DNA of 64,000 bases from Pseudomonas sp. MH9.2 (lineage in GTDB: Bacteria > Pseudomonadota > Gammaproteobacteria > Pseudomonadales > Pseudomonadaceae). Location of the stretch: assembly GCF_034353875.1 (NCBI RefSeq), contig NZ_CP133784.1:2818501-2882500 (forward strand). The letters run 5' to 3'. Positions 27,100 through 35,322 of the stretch are shown piece after piece. The notes under the pieces were generated by a model. It was not told the origin of the DNA, ran no database searches, and saw nothing but the letters and a program-made list of their open reading frames with translations. The translations under genes were made by a program, and so were the position numbers. Each line of letters opens with the position of its first letter. Positions within the stretch are counted from its first letter, which is position 1.

Positions 27100-27605
27100 A
27101 CGGCAGGCTCTTCCATTTTCATAGGATAGTTGTAGGGATGATTGGGGCGACCGTGGTAGCTAGGACTGGCGGCGACCTTGACTTGATCGCAAGGCAGAAA
27201 ATGCACATTGACCAGGCCAAGTTGCTCATACGGCGCCACCTCCACGACGGCGCGATGGCGGGTGTTTTTAGACTCGTGTTCCTGCATTCGCTTGTTCCAA
27301 GCATCGCTGAACGGGCGCTCAGGCCATTTGCCGTAGGCGTGCGGCGTCGGATCCTTCTCCCACTCCACCACCACGGTCAGGCCGGGGTGCCACTGGCGGG
27401 GCAGGCTCACGCAGCAGTTCTGGCTACCGCCCCCGCCGTAAGGGCCGATGTTCGGACCGCCGTTGCCGTTGACCATGAAGTAATTGATCGCCGCCGAGGT
27501 GTGGCTGTACCCCTCGATGGGCGCGCCGAGTCGGTCGGGCAATGATTGGCTGCAGGCTTGCAGCGCAAGGCAGGTCAGCAGGCAAAGCGCGAGCGGGCGC
27601 CTCAT
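27084..27605 (-). CDS. DUF3304-type lipoprotein, probable immunity protein (copy B)
   Basis: A 173-residue lipoprotein with a short signal peptide (MRRPLALCLLTCLALQAC) and Cys18 as the lipidation site. Its mature part has the same length (156) as copy A and is nearly identical outside one central block, where it reads TPHAYGKWPERPFSDAW against a different sequence in copy A. A 17-codon frame extension upstream overlaps the DUF4123 gene and is ignored; the ATG used forms an ATGA overlap with that gene's stop. The two copies repeat with a 542-bp period. Likely role: protection from its own or a related lipase; it may recognise a different variant than copy A. Confidence 0.8.
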   Translation of the reverse strand: MRRPLALCLLTCLALQACSQSLPDRLGAPIEGYSHTSAAINYFMVNGNGGPNIGPYGGGGSQNCCVSLPRQWHPGLTVVVEWEKDPTPHAYGKWPERPFSDAWNKRMQEHESKNTRHRAVVEVAPYEQLGLVNVHFLPCDQVKVAASPSYHGRPNHPYNYPMKMEEPAVCPAP

Positions 27606-28438
27606 GCCCAACCACCGGTCTGCGGCAGGTCTTCGGGTAGGTGTCGGGCCAGCCACTCGATCATAAATGCCCGGTGCTCCTCGCCCTCAAGGTGGAGGTC
27701 ACTGGCGGCGAGGTGCCCCAAATAAAGCAGGGAGACTCGTTGTTCCTTGCCGACCCGGTAGTTTCGTTTCGACAGACCGTGGGTTTTCTCCCATTGCTCG
27801 GCATCACTCCACATGCACACGGACTCGACCTGAAACGCGTCCATCATCAAGGCCGTACTGGGGCGGGTAAATTCGTGAAAGGGGAGGTTATAGCCACCGA
27901 TGATCTGCGCTTTGTGATCGCGATCGGTCCAGTGCCAACTGATGACGGGGGCATGGAAGTCGCGAGCCGCGTCTTCGATAAACACGCCACTGATGTGCTT
28001 GAACAACCGGTTGTCGTAGTAACGCAGGATGCCGCTCTTGGCGCCTTTGTCCCAATGCGCCTGGGTGTAATAACGCAGGTGCTCACTCAACGCGTCGAAC
28101 GGCCAGGGGCTTAACAGCGACAGCACGCGGGACTCGCGTTCGAACGCCCTGACAAACGTCCCCAGCCAGTTCACCTGGGCCGCATGTGCCCAGAACACAC
28201 GAACATGCACAGGGCCTTGTGCGGCCAGTGCGTGTTCCGGCGTGCCCTCAAGCAGCGGTGTGTGCAAGGGCGGCGGGTCGAGTTCGGCCAGCCGTTGCAG
28301 CAAGGGGTAATCCAGCAACGTGGCGTTGATGATCATGTCGAGGTGGTCGAGGCTTGCTGCGTCTGCGTGTTGTTTCAGGTCGCGCAGACACGCGGGGATT
28401 TCAAAGCCCATGGCGGGCTGATGAGTCAGTTTCGGCAT
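27602..28438 (-). CDS. DUF4123 domain protein, type VI effector adaptor (Tap/TEC family)
   Basis: A 278-residue cytoplasmic protein. Its middle matches the DUF4123 pattern: an early LDMIINATLLDYPLLQRLAE, then VFWAHAAQVNWLGTFVRAF and SPWPFDALSEHLRYYTQ, followed by a FYDPRV-like region near RYYDNRLFKHI. Such proteins load an effector onto the tip of its VgrG spike and are encoded next to it. The ATG (MPKLTHQPAMGF) is used; a TTG 40 codons upstream is ignored. It is the first gene of the module adaptor-lipoprotein-lipoprotein-lipase, all overlapping. No vgrG or PAAR gene is adjacent, so the spike must be encoded elsewhere. Confidence 0.75.
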   Translation of the reverse strand: MPKLTHQPAMGFEIPACLRDLKQHADAASLDHLDMIINATLLDYPLLQRLAELDPPPLHTPLLEGTPEHALAAQGPVHVRVFWAHAAQVNWLGTFVRAFERESRVLSLLSPWPFDALSEHLRYYTQAHWDKGAKSGILRYYDNRLFKHISGVFIEDAARDFHAPVISWHWTDRDHKAQIIGGYNLPFHEFTRPSTALMMDAFQVESVCMWSDAEQWEKTHGLSKRNYRVGKEQRVSLLYLGHLAASDLHLEGEEHRAFMIEWLARHLPEDLPQTGGWA

Positions 28439-28556
28439 TCCGCTGCCCTGCCTTTTGTAAGGAAAGTTGTCCAAGGCATAGTCAGCGAAAGGTTTTTTAT
28501 CGTCTGTAGGCCAAATCAGTCCCGTGTTGCAGGAAAGGTCTGAAAGGTTGGCCCGC

Positions 28557-28587
28557 AAAAAAACCGCCGTTCGTGAGAAAGGCGGTT
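28557..28587 (-). terminator. Intrinsic terminator upstream of the lipase module
   Basis: On the minus strand AACCGCC (28587-28581) pairs with GGCGGTT (28568-28562) across a 12-base loop, followed directly by a U-run (28563-28557). It would end leftward transcripts from the TM2 gene about 120 bases before the DUF4123 ATG, insulating the lipase module, which must then have its own promoter in this gap. Confidence 0.75.
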
Positions 28588-28743
28588 AGGGGGTATCAGG
28601 GGGGTATTTGAAGGAAATGGAAATAACAAATGTGTGCGGGCATTCGATAGCGATACCACGTTGCACGAGTAAGGCGCGGTCGTTCCACGGACGGTAGAAA
28701 ATCTCTATCAGTTACAGCTAGCTTGATGGGAGCATTACTGGCT

Positions 28744-29163
28744 TTACCCCCGCCGCGCATTCTTGACAGAAATCTGGTCGTTCAGGGTCCAGAAGTCATA
28801 CAACACGCCCAGCAGAAAAAATCCGCCGGTGAATAGATAGATGATCCCGGTGATCCATTTGCCTTGATACATCCGGTGCACGCCGAACACGCCAAGAAAT
28901 GTCAGCAGGATCCAGGCGATGCTGTAATCAATGGAACCTGCGTTGAAGCGCAAATCTGCCTCGCGATCCATGCTCGGGATCAAAAACAGGTCGATCAGCC
29001 AACCGATACCCAGCAGACCCAACGTAAAAAACCAGATCGTACCGGTCACTGGCTTGCCGTAATAAAAGCGATGCGATCCGGTAAAACCGACAATCCATAG
29101 CAGGTAGCCGAGAATTTTGCTGTGGGTGTCCTGAGGTTGGACGTCCTGACGATAGCTGTTCAT
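28744..29163 (-). CDS. TM2 domain-containing membrane protein
   Basis: A 139-residue protein with two repeats of the TM2 unit, each a hydrophobic hairpin. The first is ILGYLLWIVGFTGSHRFYYG with TIWFFTLGLLGIGWLIDLF. The second is WILLTFLGVFGVHRMYQG with GIIYLFTGGFFLLGVLYDFW. The G-x-H-R-(F/M)-Y-x-G signature is present in both. The biochemical role of bacterial TM2 proteins is not established. Its leader and coding region are less GC-rich than the neighbours. The stop is followed, 157 bases on, by an intrinsic terminator. Confidence 0.88.
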   Translation of the reverse strand: MNSYRQDVQPQDTHSKILGYLLWIVGFTGSHRFYYGKPVTGTIWFFTLGLLGIGWLIDLFLIPSMDREADLRFNAGSIDYSIAWILLTFLGVFGVHRMYQGKWITGIIYLFTGGFFLLGVLYDFWTLNDQISVKNARRG

Positions 29164-29413
29164 TCACTGCCTCTTTTAAGCTGATAGAAAAAAATATCCG
29201 TAAATTTTGTGACTTTAATGTGGCGCTCCGACGTATGGCAAAAACCTTAAAAGCCTGGCGCAAGCCCTTGTAATTAAGGGCTTTGCCAAAATCCATGTGA
29301 CACATTACCGCAATAATGGGCACATTCGTTCCGCATTTGTTTCGACCAGCGGGGTCAGAACGACGCAAAAAGCTGTTATAAAGTTGCGCGCTGACCAATA
29401 AGAGCCCTGCCTA
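29164..29413. promoter_or_regulatory. AT-rich divergent intergenic region with hairpin
   Basis: A 250-bp gap between the divergent TM2 and NlpC/P60 genes, clearly poorer in GC than its surroundings. It contains a perfect 8-bp inverted repeat AAGCCCTT/AAGGGCTT (29262-29283) and a TATAAA (29377-29382) about 30 bases before the NlpC/P60 ATG that could be its -10 box. I see no coding frame worth calling. Confidence 0.45.
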
Positions 29414-30106
29414 ATGCGTCCAATTTTCAAGACATGGCTAACTATTTGCCTACTTATGCCGCTGGCCGCCCACGCCACCAACCGTGAGCAACAGTTACCG
29501 CCAAGCTTCAATGGTTTCACCGCAAAATCCCATTCTTCACCAACACCCGCTTTCACCGCAGCCACCGCCTCCATCGAGCCAACAGCTCCAACCCGGACAA
29601 GTCACCGTCCCGCTCACGAAAAATCCCTGAGCAAAACCGCAGCCAAAACCAAGAACAAAGGCAAAACCGGCACCGTCGCACAAATGCCGGTCAAGCAGAG
29701 CAGCGCCGTATTGAGCCGTGCAGTTAATGTGCTGGGTACTCCTTATCGTTGGGGCGGTAGCAGCCCAAGTAAAGGGTTCGATTGCAGCGGACTGGTCAAA
29801 TATGCCTTCCGCGACGTGAACGAAGCCGATTTACCGCGCACCTCGAATGCCATGGCCGCAGGTCACGGGCAGAAAGTTGAACGCAAGGATCTGAAGCCGG
29901 GCGATTTGCTGTTCTTCACGATAAAGAGCAGCAAGGTCAATCATGTTGCCATTTACCTGGGCAATGACCGCTTCATCCATGCCCCTCGTCGCGGCAAAGC
30001 AGTGTCGATCGATACGCTGAAGAAGCCTTATTGGGACGACCATTACGTGCTCGCCAAGCGGGTCCTGCCAAAGAACGATCCCGTCCTGCGCATCTCTCAG
30101 CGTTGA
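29414..30106 (+). CDS. NlpC/P60 family cell-wall endopeptidase
   Basis: A secreted 230-residue protein: signal peptide (TWLTICLLMPLAAHA), a basic low-complexity linker rich in Ala, Thr and Lys, then an NlpC/P60 domain from about residue 97. The catalytic cysteine is in SKGFDCSGLVKYAF (near 124) and the histidine in KVNHVAIYLGNDRF (near 177). These enzymes cut the D-Glu to diaminopimelate bond of peptidoglycan stem peptides. The long basic linker could tether the domain to the wall. It is convergent with pilT, with 82 bases between stops. Confidence 0.92.
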   Translation: MRPIFKTWLTICLLMPLAAHATNREQQLPPSFNGFTAKSHSSPTPAFTAATASIEPTAPTRTSHRPAHEKSLSKTAAKTKNKGKTGTVAQMPVKQSSAVLSRAVNVLGTPYRWGGSSPSKGFDCSGLVKYAFRDVNEADLPRTSNAMAAGHGQKVERKDLKPGDLLFFTIKSSKVNHVAIYLGNDRFIHAPRRGKAVSIDTLKKPYWDDHYVLAKRVLPKNDPVLRISQR

Positions 30107-30188
30107 CGGTATAGCCTGCGTTCGCGCAGGCAATGCGCCGGAGTGTCCTTCGGCGCATCCTTCCCTCCCCCCCGCAAATAGCCCGCGC

Positions 30189-31223
30189 TTAGAAGTTGTC
30201 TGGTGTCTTGGCCTTCTCCCTAGCACCTTCGCGGGTGATCAGGCCTCTGGTCACCAACTCTTTCAAGCTCATGTCCAGCGTCTGCATGCCCAACGAACCT
30301 CCCGTCTGGATCGATGAGTACATCTGCGCGACCTTGTCCTCGCGAATAAGGTTACGGATCGCCGGTGTACCAATCATGATTTCGTGTGCGGCGACCCGCC
30401 CGCCACCGACTTTCTTGACCAGCGTTTGCGAGATAACGGCCTGCAACGACTCGGACAGCATCGAGCGCACCATCGATTTCTCTTGCGCCGGGAACACATC
30501 GACAACCCGGTCGATGGTTTTCGCCGCCGACGTGGTGTGCAGCGTGCCGAACACCAAATGTCCGGTTTCCGCAGCGGTCAGCGCCAGGCGGATGGTTTCA
30601 AGGTCACGCATTTCACCCACCAGAATGATGTCCGGGTCTTCCCGCAAGGCCGAACGCAAGGCCTCAGAGAAGCCCAACGTGTCTCGATGGACTTCGCGCT
30701 GGTTGACCAGGCACTTCTTCGACTCGTGGACGAACTCGATCGGGTCTTCAATCGTCAGAATGTGGTGATGCTTGTTACTGTTCAGGTAATCGATCATCGC
30801 CGCCAGGGTGGTGGACTTCCCTGAACCGGTCGGGCCGGTAACCAATACCAGCCCGCGCGGCACGTCGGTAATCTTGCGAAACACTTCTCCCATGCCGAGA
30901 TCGTCCATGGTCAGGACTTTCGACGGAATAGTCCGAAACACCGCACCGGCACCCCGATTCTGGTTGAAAGCGTTCACCCGGAACCGCGCAATACCAGGCA
31001 CCTCGAAGGAAAAGTCAGTCTCCAAAAACTCCTCGAAGTCCTTGCGCTGCTTGTCGTTCATGATGTCGTAGATCAGTTCCTGAACCTGTTTGTGGTCCAG
31101 CGCCGGCAGGTTGATCCGCCGTACATCGCCATCGACTCGAATCATCGGTGGCAGCCCGGCGGAGAGATGCAAGTCCGACGCGCCCTGCTTGGCACTGAAG
31201 GCCAGCAGCTCGGTAATATCCAT
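30189..31223 (-). CDS. pilT: Type IV pilus retraction ATPase PilT
   Basis: Hexameric ATPase that powers pilus retraction at the cytoplasmic membrane. The 344-residue product equals the usual PilT length. The Walker A loop is GPTGSGKSTTLAAM (about residues 130-143). The Asp and Walker B boxes (LREDPDIILVGEMRDLETI) and the His box (TGHLVFGTLHTTSA) are present, as is the retraction motif AIRNLIRE near the C-terminus. The ATG MDITELL is chosen; four extra codons upstream are not conserved. In P. aeruginosa pilU follows pilT; here the next gene is a convergent NlpC/P60 gene. Confidence 0.97.
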   Translation of the reverse strand: MDITELLAFSAKQGASDLHLSAGLPPMIRVDGDVRRINLPALDHKQVQELIYDIMNDKQRKDFEEFLETDFSFEVPGIARFRVNAFNQNRGAGAVFRTIPSKVLTMDDLGMGEVFRKITDVPRGLVLVTGPTGSGKSTTLAAMIDYLNSNKHHHILTIEDPIEFVHESKKCLVNQREVHRDTLGFSEALRSALREDPDIILVGEMRDLETIRLALTAAETGHLVFGTLHTTSAAKTIDRVVDVFPAQEKSMVRSMLSESLQAVISQTLVKKVGGGRVAAHEIMIGTPAIRNLIREDKVAQMYSSIQTGGSLGMQTLDMSLKELVTRGLITREGAREKAKTPDNF

Positions 31224-31278
31224 AGGGCTCCCCAATCACATAGAATGCCGCAGACCTTAGCCCTGCTGGCGCAAATCA

Positions 31279-31965
31279 ATGTCCACGATAGCAGACAACG
31301 TTTCCCAAGTTGATGAGCGAATTCGCGCAGCAGCCCTTGCGGCGCAACGCGACCCATCGACCATCCACTTGCTGGCCGTAAGCAAGACCAAACCTGCCGC
31401 TGCTTTGCGCGAGGCGTTTGCCGCCGGACTGCGTGACTTCGGCGAAAACTACTTGCAGGAAGCCTTGAGCAAACAGCTTGAATTAGCTGACCTGCCCTTG
31501 TGTTGGCATTTCATCGGCCCCATTCAGTCAAACAAGACTCGCGCTATCGCCGAGCACTTTGCCTGGGTGCACTCTGTGGATCGCTTGAAAATCGCTCAAC
31601 GCCTGTCCGAGCAACGCCCCGCAGAGCTCCCGCCGCTCAACATCTGCATTCAGGTCAACGTCAGTGGCGAAGCGAGCAAGTCTGGTTGCACGCCGGCCGA
31701 CCTGCCCGCCTTGGCCGCCGCGATCAGCGCATTGCCGCGCTTGAAGTTGCGCGGGCTGATGGCGATTCCCGAACCCACCGATGACAGCGCGGAACAAAAC
31801 GCTGCTTTTGCGACGGTACGCCGCCTGCAAGACAGCCTGAACCTGCCGCTGGACACACTGTCCATGGGCATGAGCCACGACCTGGAAGCCGCCATTGCAC
31901 AAGGCGCAACCTGGGTTCGAATCGGAACGGCTCTTTTTGGTGCCCGCGATTACGGCCAGCCATAA
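31279..31965 (+). CDS. yggS: YggS family pyridoxal 5'-phosphate homeostasis protein
   Basis: A 228-residue PLP-binding protein with no known enzymatic reaction, acting in balance of vitamin B6 and amino-acid pools. The PLP lysine is in LLAVSKTKPAAALR, followed by FGENYLQEA, and the phosphate-binding C-terminal part is LSMGMSHDLEAAIAQGATWVRIG. It is divergent from pilT across a 55-bp gap and precedes proC by 27 bases, a widely conserved gene pair. Confidence 0.95.
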   Translation: MSTIADNVSQVDERIRAAALAAQRDPSTIHLLAVSKTKPAAALREAFAAGLRDFGENYLQEALSKQLELADLPLCWHFIGPIQSNKTRAIAEHFAWVHSVDRLKIAQRLSEQRPAELPPLNICIQVNVSGEASKSGCTPADLPALAAAISALPRLKLRGLMAIPEPTDDSAEQNAAFATVRRLQDSLNLPLDTLSMGMSHDLEAAIAQGATWVRIGTALFGARDYGQP

Positions 31966-31992
31966 ATCCATTTTGCTAACAGGAACTCAGTC

Positions 31993-32811
31993 ATGAGCAA
32001 CACTCGTATTGCCTTTATCGGTGCCGGAAACATGGCCACCAGCCTGATCGGCGGGTTGCGCGCCCAAGGCGTGGACGCGGCACTGATTCGTGCCAGCGAT
32101 CCCGGCGCCGAGCAACGCGCCAAAGTCGCCGCCGAGCATGGCATTGAGCTGTTCGCCGATAACGCCCAGGCCATCGAAGGCGCGGACGTCGTGCTGATCG
32201 CGGTAAAACCACAAATGATGAAGGCCGTGTGCGAAGCATTGCGCCCAAGCCTCAAGCCCGGCCAACTGGTCGTGTCCATCGCCGCCGGTATCACCTGCGC
32301 CAGCATGAACAAGTGGCTGGGTGAACACCCGATCGTGCGCTGCATGCCCAATACTCCGGCACTCCTGCGCCAGGGCGTGAGCGGCCTGTACGCCACCGCC
32401 AGTGTTTCCAGCGAACAACGCGAGCAGGCCGGGCAACTCCTGTCGGCCGTCGGCATTGTGCTGTGGCTGGACGATGAAAAGCAGCTGGACGCTGTCACCG
32501 CAGTGTCCGGCAGTGGTCCGGCGTATTTTTTCCTGTTGATCGAAGCCATGACCGCCGCAGGCGAAAAACTCGGCCTGCCGCGCGAGACCGCTGCTCAACT
32601 AACCCTGCAGACCGCCTTGGGCGCGGCACTGATGGCCACTGGCAGCGATGTTGATGCCGCTGAGCTGCGCCGCCGTGTAACCTCCCCTGCGGGTACCACG
32701 GAAGCGGCTATCAAATCTTTCCAGGCTGGCGGCTTTGAAGCCCTGGTCGAAACAGCACTCACTGCTGCCGCGCATCGTTCGGCAGAAATGGCCGAACAGC
32801 TGGGCCAGTAA
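31993..32811 (+). CDS. proC: Pyrroline-5-carboxylate reductase
   Basis: Reduces 1-pyrroline-5-carboxylate to L-proline with NAD(P)H, the last step of proline synthesis. The 272-residue enzyme shows the Rossmann start IAFIGAGNMATSLIGGL, the VSIAAGITC segment, NTPALLRQGVSGLYA and the signature VTAVSGSGPAYFFLLIEAM. An AGGA precedes the ATG. It lies between yggS and yggT in a probable three-gene operon. Confidence 0.97.
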   Translation: MSNTRIAFIGAGNMATSLIGGLRAQGVDAALIRASDPGAEQRAKVAAEHGIELFADNAQAIEGADVVLIAVKPQMMKAVCEALRPSLKPGQLVVSIAAGITCASMNKWLGEHPIVRCMPNTPALLRQGVSGLYATASVSSEQREQAGQLLSAVGIVLWLDDEKQLDAVTAVSGSGPAYFFLLIEAMTAAGEKLGLPRETAAQLTLQTALGAALMATGSDVDAAELRRRVTSPAGTTEAAIKSFQAGGFEALVETALTAAAHRSAEMAEQLGQ

Positions 32812-32838
32812 CTTTTTAGGCCATTGAGGAGCAGACCG

Positions 32839-33429
32839 ATGATCGGACTGAACACCGCTGCAATTTATGTTCTGCAAACCGTCGGCAGCTTATACCTGCT
32901 GATCATTCTGCTGCGCTTCGTGCTGCAACTGGTTCGCGCAGACTTCTACAACCCTCTGAGCCAGTTCGCCGTGCGTGCCACCCAGCCGCTGCTCAAACCA
33001 CTGCGGCGGATCATTCCGAGCATGTTCGGGCTGGACATGTCCTCGCTGGTTCTGGCGATCATCGTGCAGTTTTTGCTGTTCGCCCTGATCTTCCTGCTGG
33101 CTGTAGGGTACATAAACAACCCGCTGCTGCTGTTGGTCTGGTCGCTGATTGCGGTCACCTCACTGTTCCTGAAGATTTTCTTCTACGCCCTGATCATCAG
33201 CGTGATCCTGTCCTGGGTCGCACCGGGCAGCCATAATCCAGGGGCAGAACTGGTCAACCAGATTTGCGAGCCTGCTCTGGCGCCGTTCCGCAAGATTCTG
33301 CCGAACCTGGGCGGCCTGGATATTTCGCCGATCCTGGCGTTCATGGCACTCAAGCTGCTGGACATGCTGGTGATCAACAACCTCGCCGCCATGACCTATA
33401 TGCCTGAAGCCCTGCGTCTGCTGATCTAA
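32839..33429 (+). CDS. yggT: YggT family integral membrane protein
   Basis: A 196-residue inner-membrane protein with two YggT repeats, each with hydrophobic helices and a conserved N-P-(L/G)-(S/A)-x-(F/L) type loop: FYNPLSQFAVRATQPLLKPLR in the first half (shown in part) and NPGAELVNQICEPALAPFRKI in the second. The function is not well defined; it has been linked to osmotic tolerance and division-site proteins in other bacteria. The ATG MIGLNTA has GAGGAG nearby; a TTG five codons earlier is ignored. Confidence 0.9.
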   Translation: MIGLNTAAIYVLQTVGSLYLLIILLRFVLQLVRADFYNPLSQFAVRATQPLLKPLRRIIPSMFGLDMSSLVLAIIVQFLLFALIFLLAVGYINNPLLLLVWSLIAVTSLFLKIFFYALIISVILSWVAPGSHNPGAELVNQICEPALAPFRKILPNLGGLDISPILAFMALKLLDMLVINNLAAMTYMPEALRLLI

Positions 33430-33451
33430 GCCTCACTCCGCCACATGCAGG

Positions 33452-33471
33452 CACCGGCAGGTCCGGTGTTT
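33452..33471 (+). terminator. Possible terminator after yggT
   Basis: CACCGG (33452-33457) pairs with CCGGTG (33463-33468) across five bases, followed by TTTGCTTG. The stem is short and the T-run weak, but the site is right for separating the yggS-proC-yggT transcript from metX. Confidence 0.4.
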
Positions 33472-33531
33472 GCTTGCTGCTAAGGGCCGCGGTCTTTAGA
33501 CTTACGCCTCATTTATGCGAGAGCAGGGTCG

Positions 33532-34671
33532 ATGCCCACGGTCTTTCCCCACGATTCTGTTGGTCTGGTCACGCCGCAACTGGTGCATTTCAGCGAGCCG
33601 CTAGCGTTGGCGTGCGGTCGTTCGCTGCCTGCCTACGACCTGATTTACGAAACCTACGGCGAGCTCAATGCTGCCGCCAGCAACGCCGTGCTGATCTGCC
33701 ATGCACTCTCCGGGCACCATCATGCGGCCGGCTTCCATAGCGTCGATGAGCGCAAGCCCGGTTGGTGGGACAGCTGCATCGGTCCCGGCAAGCCTATCGA
33801 CACCAACACGTTCTTTGTCGTCAGCCTGAACAACCTTGGCGGCTGCAATGGCTCGACCGGCCCCAGCAGCATCAATCCCGAGACCGGCAAGCCTTTCGGC
33901 GCCGATTTCCCGGTGCTGACCGTGGAAGACTGGGTCAACAGTCAGGCACGCCTGGCCGACACCCTGGGCATCCAGCAATGGGCGGCCGTGGTCGGTGGCA
34001 GCCTGGGCGGCATGCAGGCGTTGCAGTGGACCATCAGCTACCCGGACCGGGTCCGCCACTGCCTGGCCATCGCATCGGCGCCCAAGTTGTCGGCGCAGAA
34101 CATCGCCTTCAATGAAGTGGCGCGACAGGCGATCCTGTCCGACCCGGACTTTCATGGCGGTTATTTCCAGGAATACGGTGTGATCCCCAAGCGCGGCCTG
34201 ATGCTGGCGCGCATGGTCGGGCACATCACGTACCTGTCCGATGACTCGATGGGCGAGAAATTCGGGCGTGGCCTGAAGAGCGAAAAACTCAACTACGACT
34301 TCCACAGCGTCGAGTTCCAGGTTGAAAGCTACCTGCGCTATCAGGGCGAAGAGTTCTCCGGGCGCTTCGATGCCAACACCTACCTGCTGATGACCAAGGC
34401 GCTGGACTACTTCGACCCGGCCGCCAATCACGGCGACAACCTGGCACTGACCTTTGCCGGGGCCAAGGCTGATTTCTGCGTGATCTCCTTCACCACCGAC
34501 TGGCGCTTCTCGCCAGCCCGTTCGCGGGAGCTGGTGGATGCGCTGATGGCGGCGAAAAAGAACGTCTGCTACCTGGAAATCGATGCTCCGCAAGGCCATG
34601 ACGCCTTTCTGATTCCGATCCCGCGCTACTTGCAGGCCTTCACCAGCTACATGAACCGAATTGCACTCTGA
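33532..34671 (+). CDS. metX: Homoserine O-acyltransferase (succinyl-type, MetX)
   Basis: Activates homoserine by O-acylation for methionine synthesis. The 379-residue alpha/beta hydrolase-fold protein has the nucleophile Ser157 in [14 protein letters not shown], an oxyanion region [14 protein letters not shown] and the late [12 protein letters not shown] motif holding the catalytic histidine. Pseudomonad MetX uses succinyl-CoA in spite of its resemblance to acetyltransferases, as known for the family; the sequence alone does not prove this. metW begins seven bases after the stop and is needed for full activity in related species. Confidence 0.95.
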   Translation: MPTVFPHDSVGLVTPQLVHFSEPLALACGRSLPAYDLIYETYGELNAAASNAVLICHALSGHHHAAGFHSVDERKPGWWDSCIGPGKPIDTNTFFVVSLNNLGGCNGSTGPSSINPETGKPFGADFPVLTVEDWVNSQARLADTLGIQQWAAVVGGSLGGMQALQWTISYPDRVRHCLAIASAPKLSAQNIAFNEVARQAILSDPDFHGGYFQEYGVIPKRGLMLARMVGHITYLSDDSMGEKFGRGLKSEKLNYDFHSVEFQVESYLRYQGEEFSGRFDANTYLLMTKALDYFDPAANHGDNLALTFAGAKADFCVISFTTDWRFSPARSRELVDALMAAKKNVCYLEIDAPQGHDAFLIPIPRYLQAFTSYMNRIAL

Positions 34672-34678
34672 GGACACC

Positions 34679-35299
34679 ATGAGAGCCGACCTGGAAATTA
34701 TCCAAGACTGGATCCCTGCCGGCAGCCGGGTGCTCGACCTCGGCTGCGGCGATGGCGAACTGCTGGCCTGGCTGCGCGATCACAAGCAAGTCACGGGTTA
34801 CGGCCTGGAAAACGACGCCGATAACATCGCTCACTGCGTCGCCAAGGGCGTTAACGTCATCGAGCAGGATCTGGACAAAGGTCTCGGCAACTTCGCCAGC
34901 AACAGCTTCGATGTCGTAGTCATGACCCAGGCCCTGCAAGCCGTGCACTACCCCGACCGGATTCTCGACGAGATGCTGCGGGTCGGTCGCCAGTGCATCA
35001 TCACCTTCCCCAACTTCGGTCACTGGCGCTGCCGTTGGTACCTGGCCAGCAAGGGCCGGATGCCGGTGTCCGACTTTCTGCCGTATACCTGGTACAACAC
35101 GCCGAACATACACTTCTGTACGTTCGGCGACTTCGAAGAGCTGTGCCGTGGCCGCAAAGCGCGCGTCATCAACCGGCTGGCCGTCGATCAGCAACATCGA
35201 CATGGCTGGGCCAGCAAGCTATGGCCTAATCTGTTAGGTGAGATCGGGATCTACCGCGTCAGCAGCCCTGGCCTGCAAGATCACCGGATCGCGATTTGA
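34679..35299 (+). CDS. metW: Methionine biosynthesis protein MetW (SAM-dependent methyltransferase fold)
   Basis: A 206-residue class I methyltransferase-fold protein that partners MetX in homoserine acylation in pseudomonads. The SAM-type motif I is VLDLGCGDGELLAWL (about residues 17-31). The conserved ALQAVHYPDRILDEMLRVG and NFGHWRCRWYL blocks are distinctive for MetW. Start chosen at MRADLEI with AGGA upstream; six further codons in frame begin with a TTG inside metX. Gene order metX-metW-DUF4426-rdgB-hemW is standard in the genus. Confidence 0.95.
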   Translation: MRADLEIIQDWIPAGSRVLDLGCGDGELLAWLRDHKQVTGYGLENDADNIAHCVAKGVNVIEQDLDKGLGNFASNSFDVVVMTQALQAVHYPDRILDEMLRVGRQCIITFPNFGHWRCRWYLASKGRMPVSDFLPYTWYNTPNIHFCTFGDFEELCRGRKARVINRLAVDQQHRHGWASKLWPNLLGEIGIYRVSSPGLQDHRIAI

Positions 35300-35322
35300 A
35301 TCACTGCCCAAGGAGAACGATC

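Noticed and set aside
33601..34680. 359-codon minus-strand frame opposite metX
   Set aside because: MetX has intact catalytic motifs; the antisense frame is compositional.
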